36,750 nucleotides of DNA from IMG/VR virus record IMGVR_UViG_3300009506_000108, positions 1-36,750 of that record. The stretch is one strand, 5' to 3'. The notes beneath the pieces were generated by a model, which worked only from the letters and a program-made list of their open reading frames with translations, did no database searches and had not been told where the DNA came from. Origin of the DNA: a virus. Position numbers and translations under genes: made by a program. The stretch's first letter is position 1. Every line of letters begins with the position of its first letter. This document shows positions 27,057-33,617 of the stretch, one piece after another.

Positions 27057-27275
27057 TCACCGTTTCGAAACTTCTGTGATAGCCACATTAGCAATTCTCG
27101 CAGCTTCCGTCCCACCACTCACTCGAGCAATCTCATCTAAAGCCAACCGCATCCTTCTATTCTGCGCGGTTATACGATTACGCCAACTCTGAATCATCAA
27201 AGTCAAAATAATCACAATTGTCAAAACTGTAACGAGTATCCCAATCATCGCAAACGGGATTAACCATTTAGACAT
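27057..27275 (-). CDS. Small membrane protein, 72 aa
   Basis: Starts MSKWLIPFAM with GAGGG upstream, and the ATG overlaps the previous stop (TAATG). Residues 4-29 are one transmembrane helix (GILVTVLTIVIILTLMIQS) followed by a basic stretch (WRNRITAQNRRMRLAL) and a soluble tail. The layout suits an N-out single-span protein with a cytoplasmic tail. It could be a spanin- or superinfection-type protein, but nothing specific supports that. Last gene of the nine-gene operon. Confidence 0.65.
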   Translation of the reverse strand: MSKWLIPFAMIGILVTVLTIVIILTLMIQSWRNRITAQNRRMRLALDEIARVSGGTEAARIANVAITEVSKR

Positions 27276-27559
27276 TAGCGCACCCTCATCACAATTTCTA
27301 CAGTCCCTACAATATCGATAGTTAATGAAGCGGACATAATACGAGCACGGTACTTTTGTTTCGCAATCCGCACCCCAACATCCCCGCCGTAAACGAAAGG
27401 ACGCACAGTATCAAATACCTTGTGGACTTGATTTCGTCTTGGGGTGCCATTCCATTCCACAGTAATGTGGAAGAACGCATCTTCCTTAATAGATTTGATA
27501 TAGCCGATTTTGATGCGACCAAGCGTGACTAAATCCCCAATCTTAATGTCTTTAACCAT
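27275..27559 (-). CDS. Hypothetical beta-barrel protein, 94 aa
   Basis: AAGGTG precedes the ATG. The text 'KIGDLVTLGRIKIGYIKSIK' and 'FFHITVEWNGTPRRNQVHKV' suggests a small SH3-like or KOW-like barrel. The C-terminal part is alternately hydrophobic (ASLTIDIVGTVEIVMRVR). It might bind nucleic acid or another small protein. No family is firmly recognised. Confidence 0.6.
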   Translation of the reverse strand: MVKDIKIGDLVTLGRIKIGYIKSIKEDAFFHITVEWNGTPRRNQVHKVFDTVRPFVYGGDVGVRIAKQKYRARIMSASLTIDIVGTVEIVMRVR

Positions 27560-27562
27560 ATC

Positions 27563-28018
27563 TTACACCTTCGCAACTAGACCAAAGTCCACAGCTCTCG
27601 TAAAGGAATCGTCGGCTCCACGTTCGATCATCCAATCATATCCTTTAATCTTGTCTAATTTACAACCCTCACATGTAAACTCATGGACCATATTGAGATA
27701 GCACAATGGACAACGAGACCAAACTCGTCCACGGTGTTGCTCGCCGTAACGCTCAAGATCCACAGGATCCTCAGGACCAGATTGAAGAAAGTAGAGGGGT
27801 GTTCCACCAGCAAGTTCAATGAGTCTAAAACAATTAGACACAATCGCCCAATGGGCGTGGAGAAGAGGATCAAATGACTCCTTAATTGTCTCTCGTTCCT
27901 CTAGCTCCATCCGCATCCTATCGAGAGCTACCTCAGCAGTAGGGGAGACAAGTGAGGTTAATCCACGTTCATCAATAGCTTTTCTAAGATCTGCCCAGTG
28001 GTCTTCACAGAATCTCAT
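27563..28018 (-). CDS. Conserved-type phage protein, 151 aa, zinc-binding
   Basis: AAGGAGG precedes the ATG. The opening 'MRFCEDHWADLRKAIDERGL' is one I associate with a widespread phage protein of unknown function. The protein has 'CPLCYLN' and 'CEGCKLD', giving one zinc site, and 'FDPLLHAHWAIVSNCF' in the middle. It is the largest product of this operon. The role is unknown. Confidence 0.7.
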   Translation of the reverse strand: MRFCEDHWADLRKAIDERGLTSLVSPTAEVALDRMRMELEERETIKESFDPLLHAHWAIVSNCFRLIELAGGTPLYFLQSGPEDPVDLERYGEQHRGRVWSRCPLCYLNMVHEFTCEGCKLDKIKGYDWMIERGADDSFTRAVDFGLVAKV

Positions 28019-28027
28019 TTCTCCTCC

Positions 28028-28114
28028 TTACCATGCACTACGCATATCAGCAATCAAGAAGACACCAAAAACTAACAGAATCAGAATTCCCGCCACGATT
28101 CCTAGAACTAACAT
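28028..28114 (-). CDS. Single-span membrane micropeptide, 28 aa
   Basis: ATG at 28114 with GGAGG six bases upstream, TAA at 28028. The peptide starts MLVLGIVAGILILLVFGVFL and ends ADMRSAW: one transmembrane helix and a short tail. It fills the gap between two good genes, overlaps the upstream stop by 7 bp, and its own 3' end precedes the next gene's AAGGAGG. These points make it a real gene despite its size. Confidence 0.75.
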   Translation of the reverse strand: MLVLGIVAGILILLVFGVFLIADMRSAW

Positions 28115-28365
28115 TTCTTACCTCCTTCATCACTTTGGGCGCGGCATGGGATTCCACAGCCGTACTTCACGGCTGCATTTTCACGCCGTGTTACGCCGCA
28201 ATCAGCGCAACTGCCTTGTGGCTCAATCCAGCGATGACGCGCCTTTTGCTTTGGCGGCCTGTTGAGGTAGTCCTCTATTGCCCTGATTGTTTCGAGGAAC
28301 CGTTTGACTTCCTCGTCACTGATCGACAGGGGATGCCTACCCGCCCACGGCGTTTCGTGCATCAT
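28108..28365 (-). CDS. Zinc-binding protein, 85 aa
   Basis: GAGGG precedes the ATG. The N-terminal half is helical (SDEEVKRFLETIRAIEDYLN). The second half holds CADCG, then CGIPC and a final Cys, which could form a zinc site. Member of the operon read from the promoter at 29591-29619. Function unknown. Confidence 0.65.
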   Translation of the reverse strand: MMHETPWAGRHPLSISDEEVKRFLETIRAIEDYLNRPPKQKARHRWIEPQGSCADCGVTRRENAAVKYGCGIPCRAQSDEGGKKC

Positions 28366-28368
28366 GGC

Positions 28369-28695
28369 CTATCCCTCGCCCTGGGCGCGGATGGCGGCAG
28401 CGTCATCACGCATCGCCTCGGCGCGACACATTGCCCGCGCTCCGCCCACACCATCATTGTGCTCGAAGCAGTATCGAGCCGTGGCGTCCTCGGCTACTGC
28501 TCGCTCCTCTAGCACCCGCGCGTCCCGCTCGCGCTGGGCGGCCTCCGCCTTTTCTGGGGCGTCATATCCCACGGCGGCTCGCGGCCGATCAACCTCTGCA
28601 CGCAGCCGCGCGTTCTCCTGCTGCGCCTGCGCGAGGGCGACGAGAAGACGCTCGTAGTGTAGCCGCTCCACCTCCATCTTCGCGTCGTCACTCAT
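28369..28695 (-). CDS. Coiled-coil protein, 108 aa
   Basis: The start MSDDAKMEVERLHYERLL at 28695 overlaps the previous stop (ATGA). Nearly all of it is charged helix with Ala, Glu and Arg (AQAQQENARLRAEVDRPRAA, EKAEAAQRERDARVLEERAV). Codon use is GC-rich compared with the neighbours. A dimeric coiled coil is likely. The adjacent 129-aa protein has a similar helical second half, so they may associate. Confidence 0.65.
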   Translation of the reverse strand: MSDDAKMEVERLHYERLLVALAQAQQENARLRAEVDRPRAAVGYDAPEKAEAAQRERDARVLEERAVAEDATARYCFEHNDGVGGARAMCRAEAMRDDAAAIRAQGEG

Positions 28696-29081
28696 GACGC
28701 GCCACCTGCCATGCGTAGCACCCACAGTTCAGCCATGAGCGCGCGAATTGTCTCCTCAGCCGCAATTCGTGTCGACACTTCGCGTCCGTAAGAAACTTGT
28801 AAATCAGCCAGTTCATTCTCGTGGGCAGCAATAAGCTCCTGGGCGAGTTCCAATTTCATATTTTTATTGGCCACGAGGGCGAGAGTACATTTCGTGCAGC
28901 ACTCCCCGCCTTCGTAATCGCTGTGCCGACAATTCGATTCTTCGTTGAGTTCACGAATCGCTTGTCGCATCGCTCTGTCTGCGCGCGCTTGCTCCGCCGC
29001 CTTCGCCTGCACGTCGTCACCTTTGTCAATGGCCGGCCCACTCATGGCCATACCAGCTATGTGTTCATTGTTGTCACTCAT
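28692..29081 (-). CDS. Coiled-coil and CxxC protein, 129 aa
   Basis: The start MSDNNEHIAG at 29081 is inside the end of the upstream gene (overlap 8 bp); the longer frame is rejected. Residues 25-50 are basic helix (KAAEQARADRAMRQAI). 'CRHSDYEGGECCTKC' in the middle could bind zinc, and the C-terminal half is helix (NMKLELAQELIAAHENELAD). No family recognised. Confidence 0.65.
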   Translation of the reverse strand: MSDNNEHIAGMAMSGPAIDKGDDVQAKAAEQARADRAMRQAIRELNEESNCRHSDYEGGECCTKCTLALVANKNMKLELAQELIAAHENELADLQVSYGREVSTRIAAEETIRALMAELWVLRMAGGAS

Positions 29082-29259
29082 GGCGCACCTTCTGAATCGG
29101 ATGCGCGGCCCACGAGTGCGGCCCCTCATGCTTCGGCTTCAGGTTGCAGCGCCGGAGCGGCAGCGGCTTGGCGAGATCCGTCTGCACTGCACCGCAGATG
29201 GTTCGGCCATTGACGCTTACGCGATCTGGCCCTTTGATTGTGCTGATTGGTTTTGCCAT
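29074..29259 (-). CDS. Small protein, 61 aa, with C..C..HEGPHSW motif
   Basis: GAGGTGAG precedes the ATG. The text 'ICGAVQTDLAKPLPLRRC' followed by 'KHEGPHSWAAHP' is a recurring pattern in small actinobacterial and phage proteins, where two Cys and the HxxxH could hold a metal. Similar CxxxH logic is seen in the possible gene at 17282-17740. Function unknown. Confidence 0.65.
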   Translation of the reverse strand: MAKPISTIKGPDRVSVNGRTICGAVQTDLAKPLPLRRCNLKPKHEGPHSWAAHPIQKVRHE

Positions 29260-29260
29260 C

Positions 29261-29566
29261 TCACCTCTTCACTTTCTTTTGAGACTTTACATACTTTTCA
29301 ACGTCCTCAGGTTTGAGTAAATATCCAACTCGCATTCCAACACCTGTTTTTGTCAGCCAATAGATTTCAGTTTTCGTCACTTCAACTTGGAATTCTAAAG
29401 TAATTTTACCTATATCAGTTGCAAAGGTTGGAGGGCTATCTATCGGAATAAGCCATTTATCTGGTGCGGATTCGTCTACTAATGTTTCTCCCACCACTCG
29501 AACTTTAAGATGACCATCACCGCCCGTTGGCTTTCTTGAAGGTGCGAATACCGGGAATTTAATCAT
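29261..29566 (-). CDS. Hypothetical protein, 101 aa
   Basis: AGGAGG precedes the ATG. First gene of the operon. It has a beta-rich central part ('HLKVRVVGETLVDESAP', 'DIGKITLEFQVEVTKTEIY') and a Lys-rich C-terminus (VEKYVKSQKKVKR). It may be a small nucleic-acid-binding protein. No family recognised. Confidence 0.65.
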   Translation of the reverse strand: MIKFPVFAPSRKPTGGDGHLKVRVVGETLVDESAPDKWLIPIDSPPTFATDIGKITLEFQVEVTKTEIYWLTKTGVGMRVGYLLKPEDVEKYVKSQKKVKR

Positions 29567-29590
29567 CTACACCTCCTGCTACCTGTTATT

Positions 29591-29619
29591 ATAATAGCAC
29601 AGTTTTAAACAGAATACAA
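29591..29619 (-). promoter_or_regulatory. Promoter of the 27.1-29.6 kb operon
   Basis: TTGTATTC, 17-bp spacer with GTTTAAAACTGTGC, TATTAT on the minus strand. The first gene's AGGAGG is about 20 bp downstream. No 13-bp motif lies upstream; the end of the primase gene is there instead. Confidence 0.7.
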
Positions 29620-29620
29620 C

Positions 29621-31666
29621 TTAGTCATCGTTGAGTTCTTGCTGGCCCTCCAGCGGGCGGCGTTCATATCCTAGAAAAGGTTTATTGTTATTCACATCTG
29701 CACGTCGTAATGTCTTACGTACGAAACCTAGTTTGTTAAACGCATCCAAGAAACGACGTTTGGCTTTGGTGTCGCGGCGATCGATTGGTATGGCGAGAGG
29801 TGCCCACGCTTCTTCAAGTGTGAGCTTATGCCATTCATCAGGTGGGAAACTCTCGGCCAGACGTTCTTCCCAAGGATCAACAACCCTGCGTCGTTCTTGT
29901 TGGAAGGCCGCATGGTCATAAAGTGAAGTTGGGAGGCGAATGCTTGCGCCTTTCTGTTCTTTGGCGTAAGCTTCAGCCCAGAGCTGTTCTTTGTTAGCAC
30001 GGATCCATTCAATGTCAAATTTCTGAATCCGCATAGGCCAAAACCGGCGGTTGCCTGTCGGATCCATTAAATAGTTATACGAGTTAGTGGTGCCAACGAT
30101 GATAAACTGTCGTGGCTGCTCGACAGGCAGACGCCCGTAAGCTAATCGCACAGGCCCATCAACCTGACGAGACAACATGGCTTTCAAATGCTCAACTTGG
30201 CTGGCCCGCATTCCTGATAAATCGGAGGCTTCAATTATCCATTTACCAAGCGTGCGCTCTACGACTTGTTTAGCATCGACATTTAACGGTAAATCATCAC
30301 TGAACCAACGCTCATCAGGGCATAAGGTCCGGAGTGCAGTACTCTTGAATAGACCCTGAGTGCCGCTTTCTAATACCACCATCTCGTCATACTTACAGCC
30401 GGGGTCCGTTACTCGCCGAACAGCAGCCAGTAACATGATAGCACTGACGGCTTTCACATAATCTGAGTCTGCTGCACCAGCACTCTTAATAAGCCATGTC
30501 TCAAGTCGTGGGATACCATCCCACGTAAGCATCGACAAATAGTCTAACACCGGGTGGAACTTGTTATGGTAGGCAAAATTCGAAACTGCATCAAAGAAGA
30601 ATTCCTTGGGCGGGCGGAACTTAAACTTTGTATCTACTTCAAACCAGATAGCCTTAATGATTTCATCACCAATCGCACCATTGTAAGAATTACCATTACC
30701 AGAGCCAGGATAGTCTATCAAAGGCTTATGTGAGAACATATCGTATGAGAGTTGCACATCTAGTTTCTGCAACGCTATACGGACATTCTCTTGACTTGTA
30801 GGAATGACAACGCCTTTGGCATTTTCTAAGAAATCACTACCACCAAGCCATTCTCTGACTCGTGTAACTATCTTCTTTCCATCATCACCTATGGCTTTAA
30901 TGAGAGCTGTGCGCCCGTGTATAGGTTCATTATTCCTAAATCGTTGCGAAGTAGTCTTAACAATAAGCTCAAAATCTGCTACATTATTGCCACAAGCCTC
31001 TGCGATAGCGCAACCTACGAGAAGTGTTTCATCATATGAACAACCAGAAGTGAGCAGGAATCCTGCGAGTGCCATCCTATTATCGTGGAGCAACCCTCGA
31101 TGGCCCATTACAGAGTAGAACATACAGGCTGTCGCATACAGAGCAACATACCGCTCTAACTGTTCGACATGCCCAATGTCTTCATCCATTAACAGATTCA
31201 ACACCTCTCCACTCGGGTGGACAGAGGGTGGAATCATAGTCTGGAGTCCTACTGTTCCATCTTGTTTCGTGCCACGTAACTCGACGAATGGTTTGCCGTC
31301 GATATTATCGTAGGATCGAGAGATGAGAGGCTCTGGTGTGGTGTAGAATGAATGGCTGATTAAGCGGCTCGGTCTGCCAAATCCGAATCCTGTAGGTGGG
31401 AGGATCCGTTTGGCCATCGCCAAACCATCAGTCCAATCAAAATCTACATCTGCTAGAAACTTGCCGGGAGAGATTTCGTGTCCGGTGAAGACACCAATAT
31501 TCTGACCCGCTTTGTATTCTTCTATTTTGTCGCTTCGTTCAGTCCATTTTAGTGCTGCCTGACCCTCAGGTCCTTTGTGGCGTGCATCATAAAATATGAG
31601 GCGAAAGCCACGCTCATAATACTTTTTCAACCATGATGGAGTTTGAGGGAATTCGACTACACTCAT
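29621..31666 (-). CDS. Bifunctional primase-polymerase / VirE-type helicase, 681 aa
   Basis: The N-terminal PrimPol-like domain has 'LADVDFDW' (residues 71-78, acidic metal site) and 'PPSVHPSG' (146-153). The C-terminal domain is like the virulence-associated E family: Walker A 'ESGTQGLFKST' (433-443), 'WFSDDLP', Walker B-like 'KWIIEASDL' (475-483), 'GTTN' (525-528) and 'TGNRRFWP' (537-544). This combination unwinds DNA and makes primers at the phage fork. It is the only clear replication gene in the window. It overlaps the 82-aa gene upstream by 4 bp and shares that gene's structured leader. Confidence 0.88.
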   Translation of the reverse strand: MSVVEFPQTPSWLKKYYERGFRLIFYDARHKGPEGQAALKWTERSDKIEEYKAGQNIGVFTGHEISPGKFLADVDFDWTDGLAMAKRILPPTGFGFGRPSRLISHSFYTTPEPLISRSYDNIDGKPFVELRGTKQDGTVGLQTMIPPSVHPSGEVLNLLMDEDIGHVEQLERYVALYATACMFYSVMGHRGLLHDNRMALAGFLLTSGCSYDETLLVGCAIAEACGNNVADFELIVKTTSQRFRNNEPIHGRTALIKAIGDDGKKIVTRVREWLGGSDFLENAKGVVIPTSQENVRIALQKLDVQLSYDMFSHKPLIDYPGSGNGNSYNGAIGDEIIKAIWFEVDTKFKFRPPKEFFFDAVSNFAYHNKFHPVLDYLSMLTWDGIPRLETWLIKSAGAADSDYVKAVSAIMLLAAVRRVTDPGCKYDEMVVLESGTQGLFKSTALRTLCPDERWFSDDLPLNVDAKQVVERTLGKWIIEASDLSGMRASQVEHLKAMLSRQVDGPVRLAYGRLPVEQPRQFIIVGTTNSYNYLMDPTGNRRFWPMRIQKFDIEWIRANKEQLWAEAYAKEQKGASIRLPTSLYDHAAFQQERRRVVDPWEERLAESFPPDEWHKLTLEEAWAPLAIPIDRRDTKAKRRFLDAFNKLGFVRKTLRRADVNNNKPFLGYERRPLEGQQELNDD

Positions 31667-31911
31667 CCACCGTTCCTGTTAGAATGATTTCCATTCCGAG
31701 CCTTAATAACTGCGTGTCTCCACTCAGCATGAGCCTTCTTTGCTTGTGTGCGTAGATCTTGTAATCCTTCGTAACGTAACAAGAATATATGCAGTCTTCG
31801 AGCGTTACGAGGGAAGAGTTTATCTTTATGGGCGTGGCGGGCGAATGAGCCCACAGCGTCGTTACGTTGGGTCTGTTGACCCAACCAATCATAAAACGTG
31901 AAGGGAACCAA
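31663..31911 (-). CDS. YozE-like small protein, 82 aa, TTG start
   Basis: The TTG at 31911 lies eight bases after GGAGG; the nearby ATG is out of frame and stops after a few codons. The sequence 'FYDWLGQQTQRNDAVGSFAR' followed by 'DKLFPRNARRLHIFLLRYEG' resembles the YozE/SAM-like helical family (F..WL..Q..R.D.VG..A). The C-terminus is basic. First gene of the replication operon. The rare start codon may keep its level low. Confidence 0.6.
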   Translation of the reverse strand: MVPFTFYDWLGQQTQRNDAVGSFARHAHKDKLFPRNARRLHIFLLRYEGLQDLRTQAKKAHAEWRHAVIKARNGNHSNRNGG

Positions 31912-32020
31912 CGGTCATCCTCCGTTAGGGTGGGTGACAGCTTGGAGGCTTACAGAATGGGATGAGCATTCTGTAACTTTGGCTTCGGGCCTGAAGAGGC
32001 CACCTGCCAAGCAGAAATAC
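31912..32020 (-). promoter_or_regulatory. Structured 5' leader of the replication operon
   Basis: On the minus strand: a nested stem TTGGC (32010-32006)...GCCAA (31983-31979) enclosing GGCCT-CTTC-AGGCC, then a second hairpin TTACAGAATG with CATTCTGTAA (31976-31950, 7-nt loop), then the ribosome site. Two stable hairpins in an unusually long (about 100-nt) leader suggest translational or transcriptional control. No known riboswitch is recognised. Confidence 0.55.
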
Positions 32021-32049
32021 ATTATAGCACACTATAAAGTTGATTGCAA
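32021..32049 (-). promoter_or_regulatory. Promoter of the replication operon
   Basis: TTGCAATC, 17-bp spacer ending GTGC, perfect TATAAT on the minus strand. It is back to back with the plus-strand promoter at 32078-32106. Confidence 0.8.
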
Positions 32050-32077
32050 ACCGTGAAAAGTTTAAAACTAGACCATG

Positions 32078-32106
32078 TTGCAATCTTTTAAATTATATGT
32101 TATAGT
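32078..32106 (+). promoter_or_regulatory. Promoter giving a leaderless mRNA, plus strand
   Basis: TTGCAATC, 17-bp spacer, TATAGT, then TGGGGC and ATG. The seventh base after the -10 box is the A of the start codon at 32113. Confidence 0.8.
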
Positions 32107-32112
32107 TGGGGC

Positions 32113-32355
32113 ATGAAAATAAGCGCCATGAATATTAAGCCACGGAGAATCCCACCGATGCAAGAACCCCCAAATAAGATTAAATTAGGCCACCCAGATT
32201 ACGAGGTATCTCTTGAGGGAACTGTGCGACGTAAAATACCTAAAATAAAAGGTAAGGCGGCTCGAAAGAAGTTCAAAAAGGAGCAGCGTCGTGCTCAAAA
32301 CAACTCCGTGGCTCCTAGACCAAACCCGCCCGTTTCGGAGACAACAGGTGACTAA
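32113..32355 (+). CDS. Basic protein, 80 aa, apparently leaderless
   Basis: The ATG falls exactly at the predicted transcription start, so the message seems leaderless. The product begins MKISAMNIKPRRIPPMQEPP. 'GHPDYEVSLEGTVRRK' in the middle resembles the start of NUMOD4-type sequence, followed by a very basic stretch (KIKGKAARKKFKKEQRRAQ). It likely binds nucleic acid. It is followed by a gene whose GTG overlaps its stop. Confidence 0.65.
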   Translation: MKISAMNIKPRRIPPMQEPPNKIKLGHPDYEVSLEGTVRRKIPKIKGKAARKKFKKEQRRAQNNSVAPRPNPPVSETTGD

Positions 32356-32560
32356 GCAACATTACGATCATCCTGTCTACTGGCGCTTGCCTGATGATGG
32401 CGCTCTCTTCAAATGCGCTGAATGTGAACAGCGATTCAAACATGATAAAGTGATCTTAACACAAATTCCCAAGGATGACTCTCGTACTGTTCTGTGTCTT
32501 GAATGTGTTGACCCCTATTGGTTAGAGATCGCTAAGGATCTAGGAATCTACCCCGACTGA
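32348..32560 (+). CDS. Zinc-ribbon protein, 70 aa
   Basis: GTG start (GGAG seven bases upstream) overlapping the previous stop as GTGACTAA; the longer ATG-started frame lies inside the previous gene. CAECE and CLECVD form one zinc site. 'HYDHPVYWRLPDDGALFK' at the N-terminus and 'YWLEIAKDLGIYPD' at the C-terminus flank it. Function unknown. Confidence 0.65.
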   Translation: MTKQHYDHPVYWRLPDDGALFKCAECEQRFKHDKVILTQIPKDDSRTVLCLECVDPYWLEIAKDLGIYPD

Positions 32561-32561
32561 T

Positions 32562-32590
32562 TTGTGTTCGCCGGGCATAGTGTGTTACCT
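32562..32590 (+). promoter_or_regulatory. Weak promoter for the 56-aa gene
   Basis: TTGTGT, 17-bp spacer ending GTG, TTACCT. The spacing is right but the -10 box is poor. Confidence 0.4.
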
Positions 32591-32620
32591 TATTAATAGG
32601 TTGGTTTCAGGAGGTAGCAC

Positions 32621-32791
32621 ATGTCTCTTCCGGAATTAGTTCAGTCTTTTGTAGCGCAGGGATTTGATCACGTTCACACTGTTGAACCACCTCGACGTGC
32701 CCCACTATTGTTTTATAGGCGGGAGCAGGATGATGCGTGGGTGATTCTTGGCACTAACCGTGTGGAATATCTGACTGTGGGGAATGTATGA
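32621..32791 (+). CDS. Hypothetical protein, 56 aa
   Basis: AGGAGG precedes the ATG by six bases. It starts MSLPELVQSFVAQGFDHV and ends 'VILGTNRVEYLTVGNV'. A helix followed by an antiparallel sheet is predicted. Its stop overlaps the next start (ATGA). No family recognised. Confidence 0.7.
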   Translation: MSLPELVQSFVAQGFDHVHTVEPPRRAPLLFYRREQDDAWVILGTNRVEYLTVGNV

Positions 32792-33030
32792 CTCCTGATT
32801 TTGATGCACAACTTGCTGAAGGAAATCGGCATAAGAATCTCTACAAAGCTATCGAAGCAATGAACGCAATGGTAATCCCCTGTGAAAGAAAACCCCGAAT
32901 TCTTGGGATTATTCCTCGTAGACAGCACCATTTTGTTGACGTAACTCACGTTCTTAATACATTTACATTTACGACAATGGATCGTTGTCGTGACTGTGGA
33001 TTAATTGAAATTTCTCTCGCGGATTATTAA
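32788..33030 (+). CDS. Hypothetical protein, 80 aa, with one CxxC
   Basis: ATGA overlap with the previous gene. The protein begins MTPDFDAQLAEGNRHKNLYK and has a helical N-terminal half, then 'FTFTTMDRCRDCGLIEISL' with one Cys pair near the end. The His-rich 'RRQHHFVDVTH' could complete a metal site. It precedes the tRNA gene. Confidence 0.65.
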   Translation: MTPDFDAQLAEGNRHKNLYKAIEAMNAMVIPCERKPRILGIIPRRQHHFVDVTHVLNTFTFTTMDRCRDCGLIEISLADY

Positions 33031-33031
33031 C

Positions 33032-33118
33032 GCCACTGTGGTGGAACTGGCAGACACGACAGACTTAAAATCTGTTGACCGAAAGGTCGTGCGGGTTCGA
33101 TTCCCGCCGGTGGCACCA
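33032..33118 (+). tRNA. tRNA-Leu(UAA)
   Basis: The 7-bp acceptor stem GCCACTG/CGGTGGC, D arm, anticodon loop CTTAAAA (anticodon TAA), long class-II variable arm, T arm GCGGGTTCGATTCCCGC and encoded CCA are all seen. Length and long variable arm fit leucine. Confidence 0.95.
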
Positions 33119-33132
33119 AAGGATAGTCTATT

Positions 33133-33357
33133 ATGAGTTATGCACAGAAAGTCGCTAGAGCCCACAAACAGTTAATCCAGATCCGAAAGGATCCTACTAA
33201 GACTGAAGCGCGGTACGATGAAATTATCGAACTGCGTATGTTGCTTCTCGATATTTTGGAAACAACCATTGGTTTAGAATTGCCCGAACTAAATGATCTT
33301 ACTGTGGTAATCCAGAAAAGAGCTGCTAAGTGGGGTCTAAAAGGTGACTGCGTATAG
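33133..33357 (+). CDS. Hypothetical helical protein, 74 aa
   Basis: AAGGA precedes the ATG. It starts MSYAQKVARAHKQLIQIRKD. Most of it is amphipathic helix (RYDEIIELRMLLLDILETTI), with a basic end 'IQKRAAKWGLKGDC'. It lies directly between the tRNA and the Ro60 locus promoter. No family recognised. Confidence 0.65.
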   Translation: MSYAQKVARAHKQLIQIRKDPTKTEARYDEIIELRMLLLDILETTIGLELPELNDLTVVIQKRAAKWGLKGDCV

Positions 33358-33362
33358 AGGTG

Positions 33363-33391
33363 TTGCAATCTGGTTTTAAGTATGGTATACT
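33363..33391 (+). promoter_or_regulatory. Promoter of the tandem RNA / Ro60 locus
   Basis: TTGCAATC, 17-bp spacer containing GGTTTTAAG and ending ATGG, TATACT. Transcription should begin near 33398, 16 bp before the first structured RNA. Confidence 0.8.
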
Positions 33392-33413
33392 GGTTTGTAA
33401 GTTAGGTTGGAAC

Positions 33414-33499
33414 GGCGGCATGGTGTAGGACTTGGTTACTTCATCCATTGACATGAGCGGAGCGTAAGCTCCTTTCCAAGTTCGCCCTTTCCTGCCGCC
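33414..33499 (+). ncRNA. Structured RNA A, upstream of Ro60
   Basis: The outer stem is GGCGGC/GCCGCC and the second stem ACTTGG (33430-33435) with CCAAGT (33476-33481). An inner hairpin is GGAGC-GTAA-GCTCC (33459-33472). The unpaired segments TGGTGTAG, GGTTACTTC and TTTCC..YCTTTCC are shared with RNA B while the stems differ in sequence but keep pairing. This is covariation between two copies. A Y RNA-like partner for the Ro60 protein is the natural inference. Confidence 0.75.
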
Positions 33500-33510
33500 T
33501 TTCAAGTGTC

Positions 33511-33605
33511 GCGCCGTGGTGTAGAGAACGGTTACTTCTTGGCTAAAGAGCGGTTGGGTGAAACTCCCGACCATTTCCGTTCTCGCTCTTTCCCGGCGCT
33601 TTTTT
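33511..33605 (+). ncRNA. Structured RNA B, upstream of Ro60, ends in a terminator-like T-run
   Basis: The outer stem is GCGCCG/CGGCGC and the second stem GAGAACGG (33524-33531) with CCGTTCTC (33577-33584). The inner hairpin spans 33552-33572. Loop text TGGTGTAG, GGTTACTTC and CTTTCC match RNA A. The outer stem is followed by TTTTTT (33600-33605), so a transcript of both RNAs could end here, with some read-through into the Ro60 gene. A second pairing, AAAGAGCG with CGCTCTTT, is also possible (alternative fold). Confidence 0.75.
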
Positions 33606-33617
33606 GTGGAGTGACTG

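Noticed and set aside
28304-28697. Plus-strand frames of 88-117 aa over the coiled-coil genes
   Set aside because: High-GC antisense shadows with no ribosome site.
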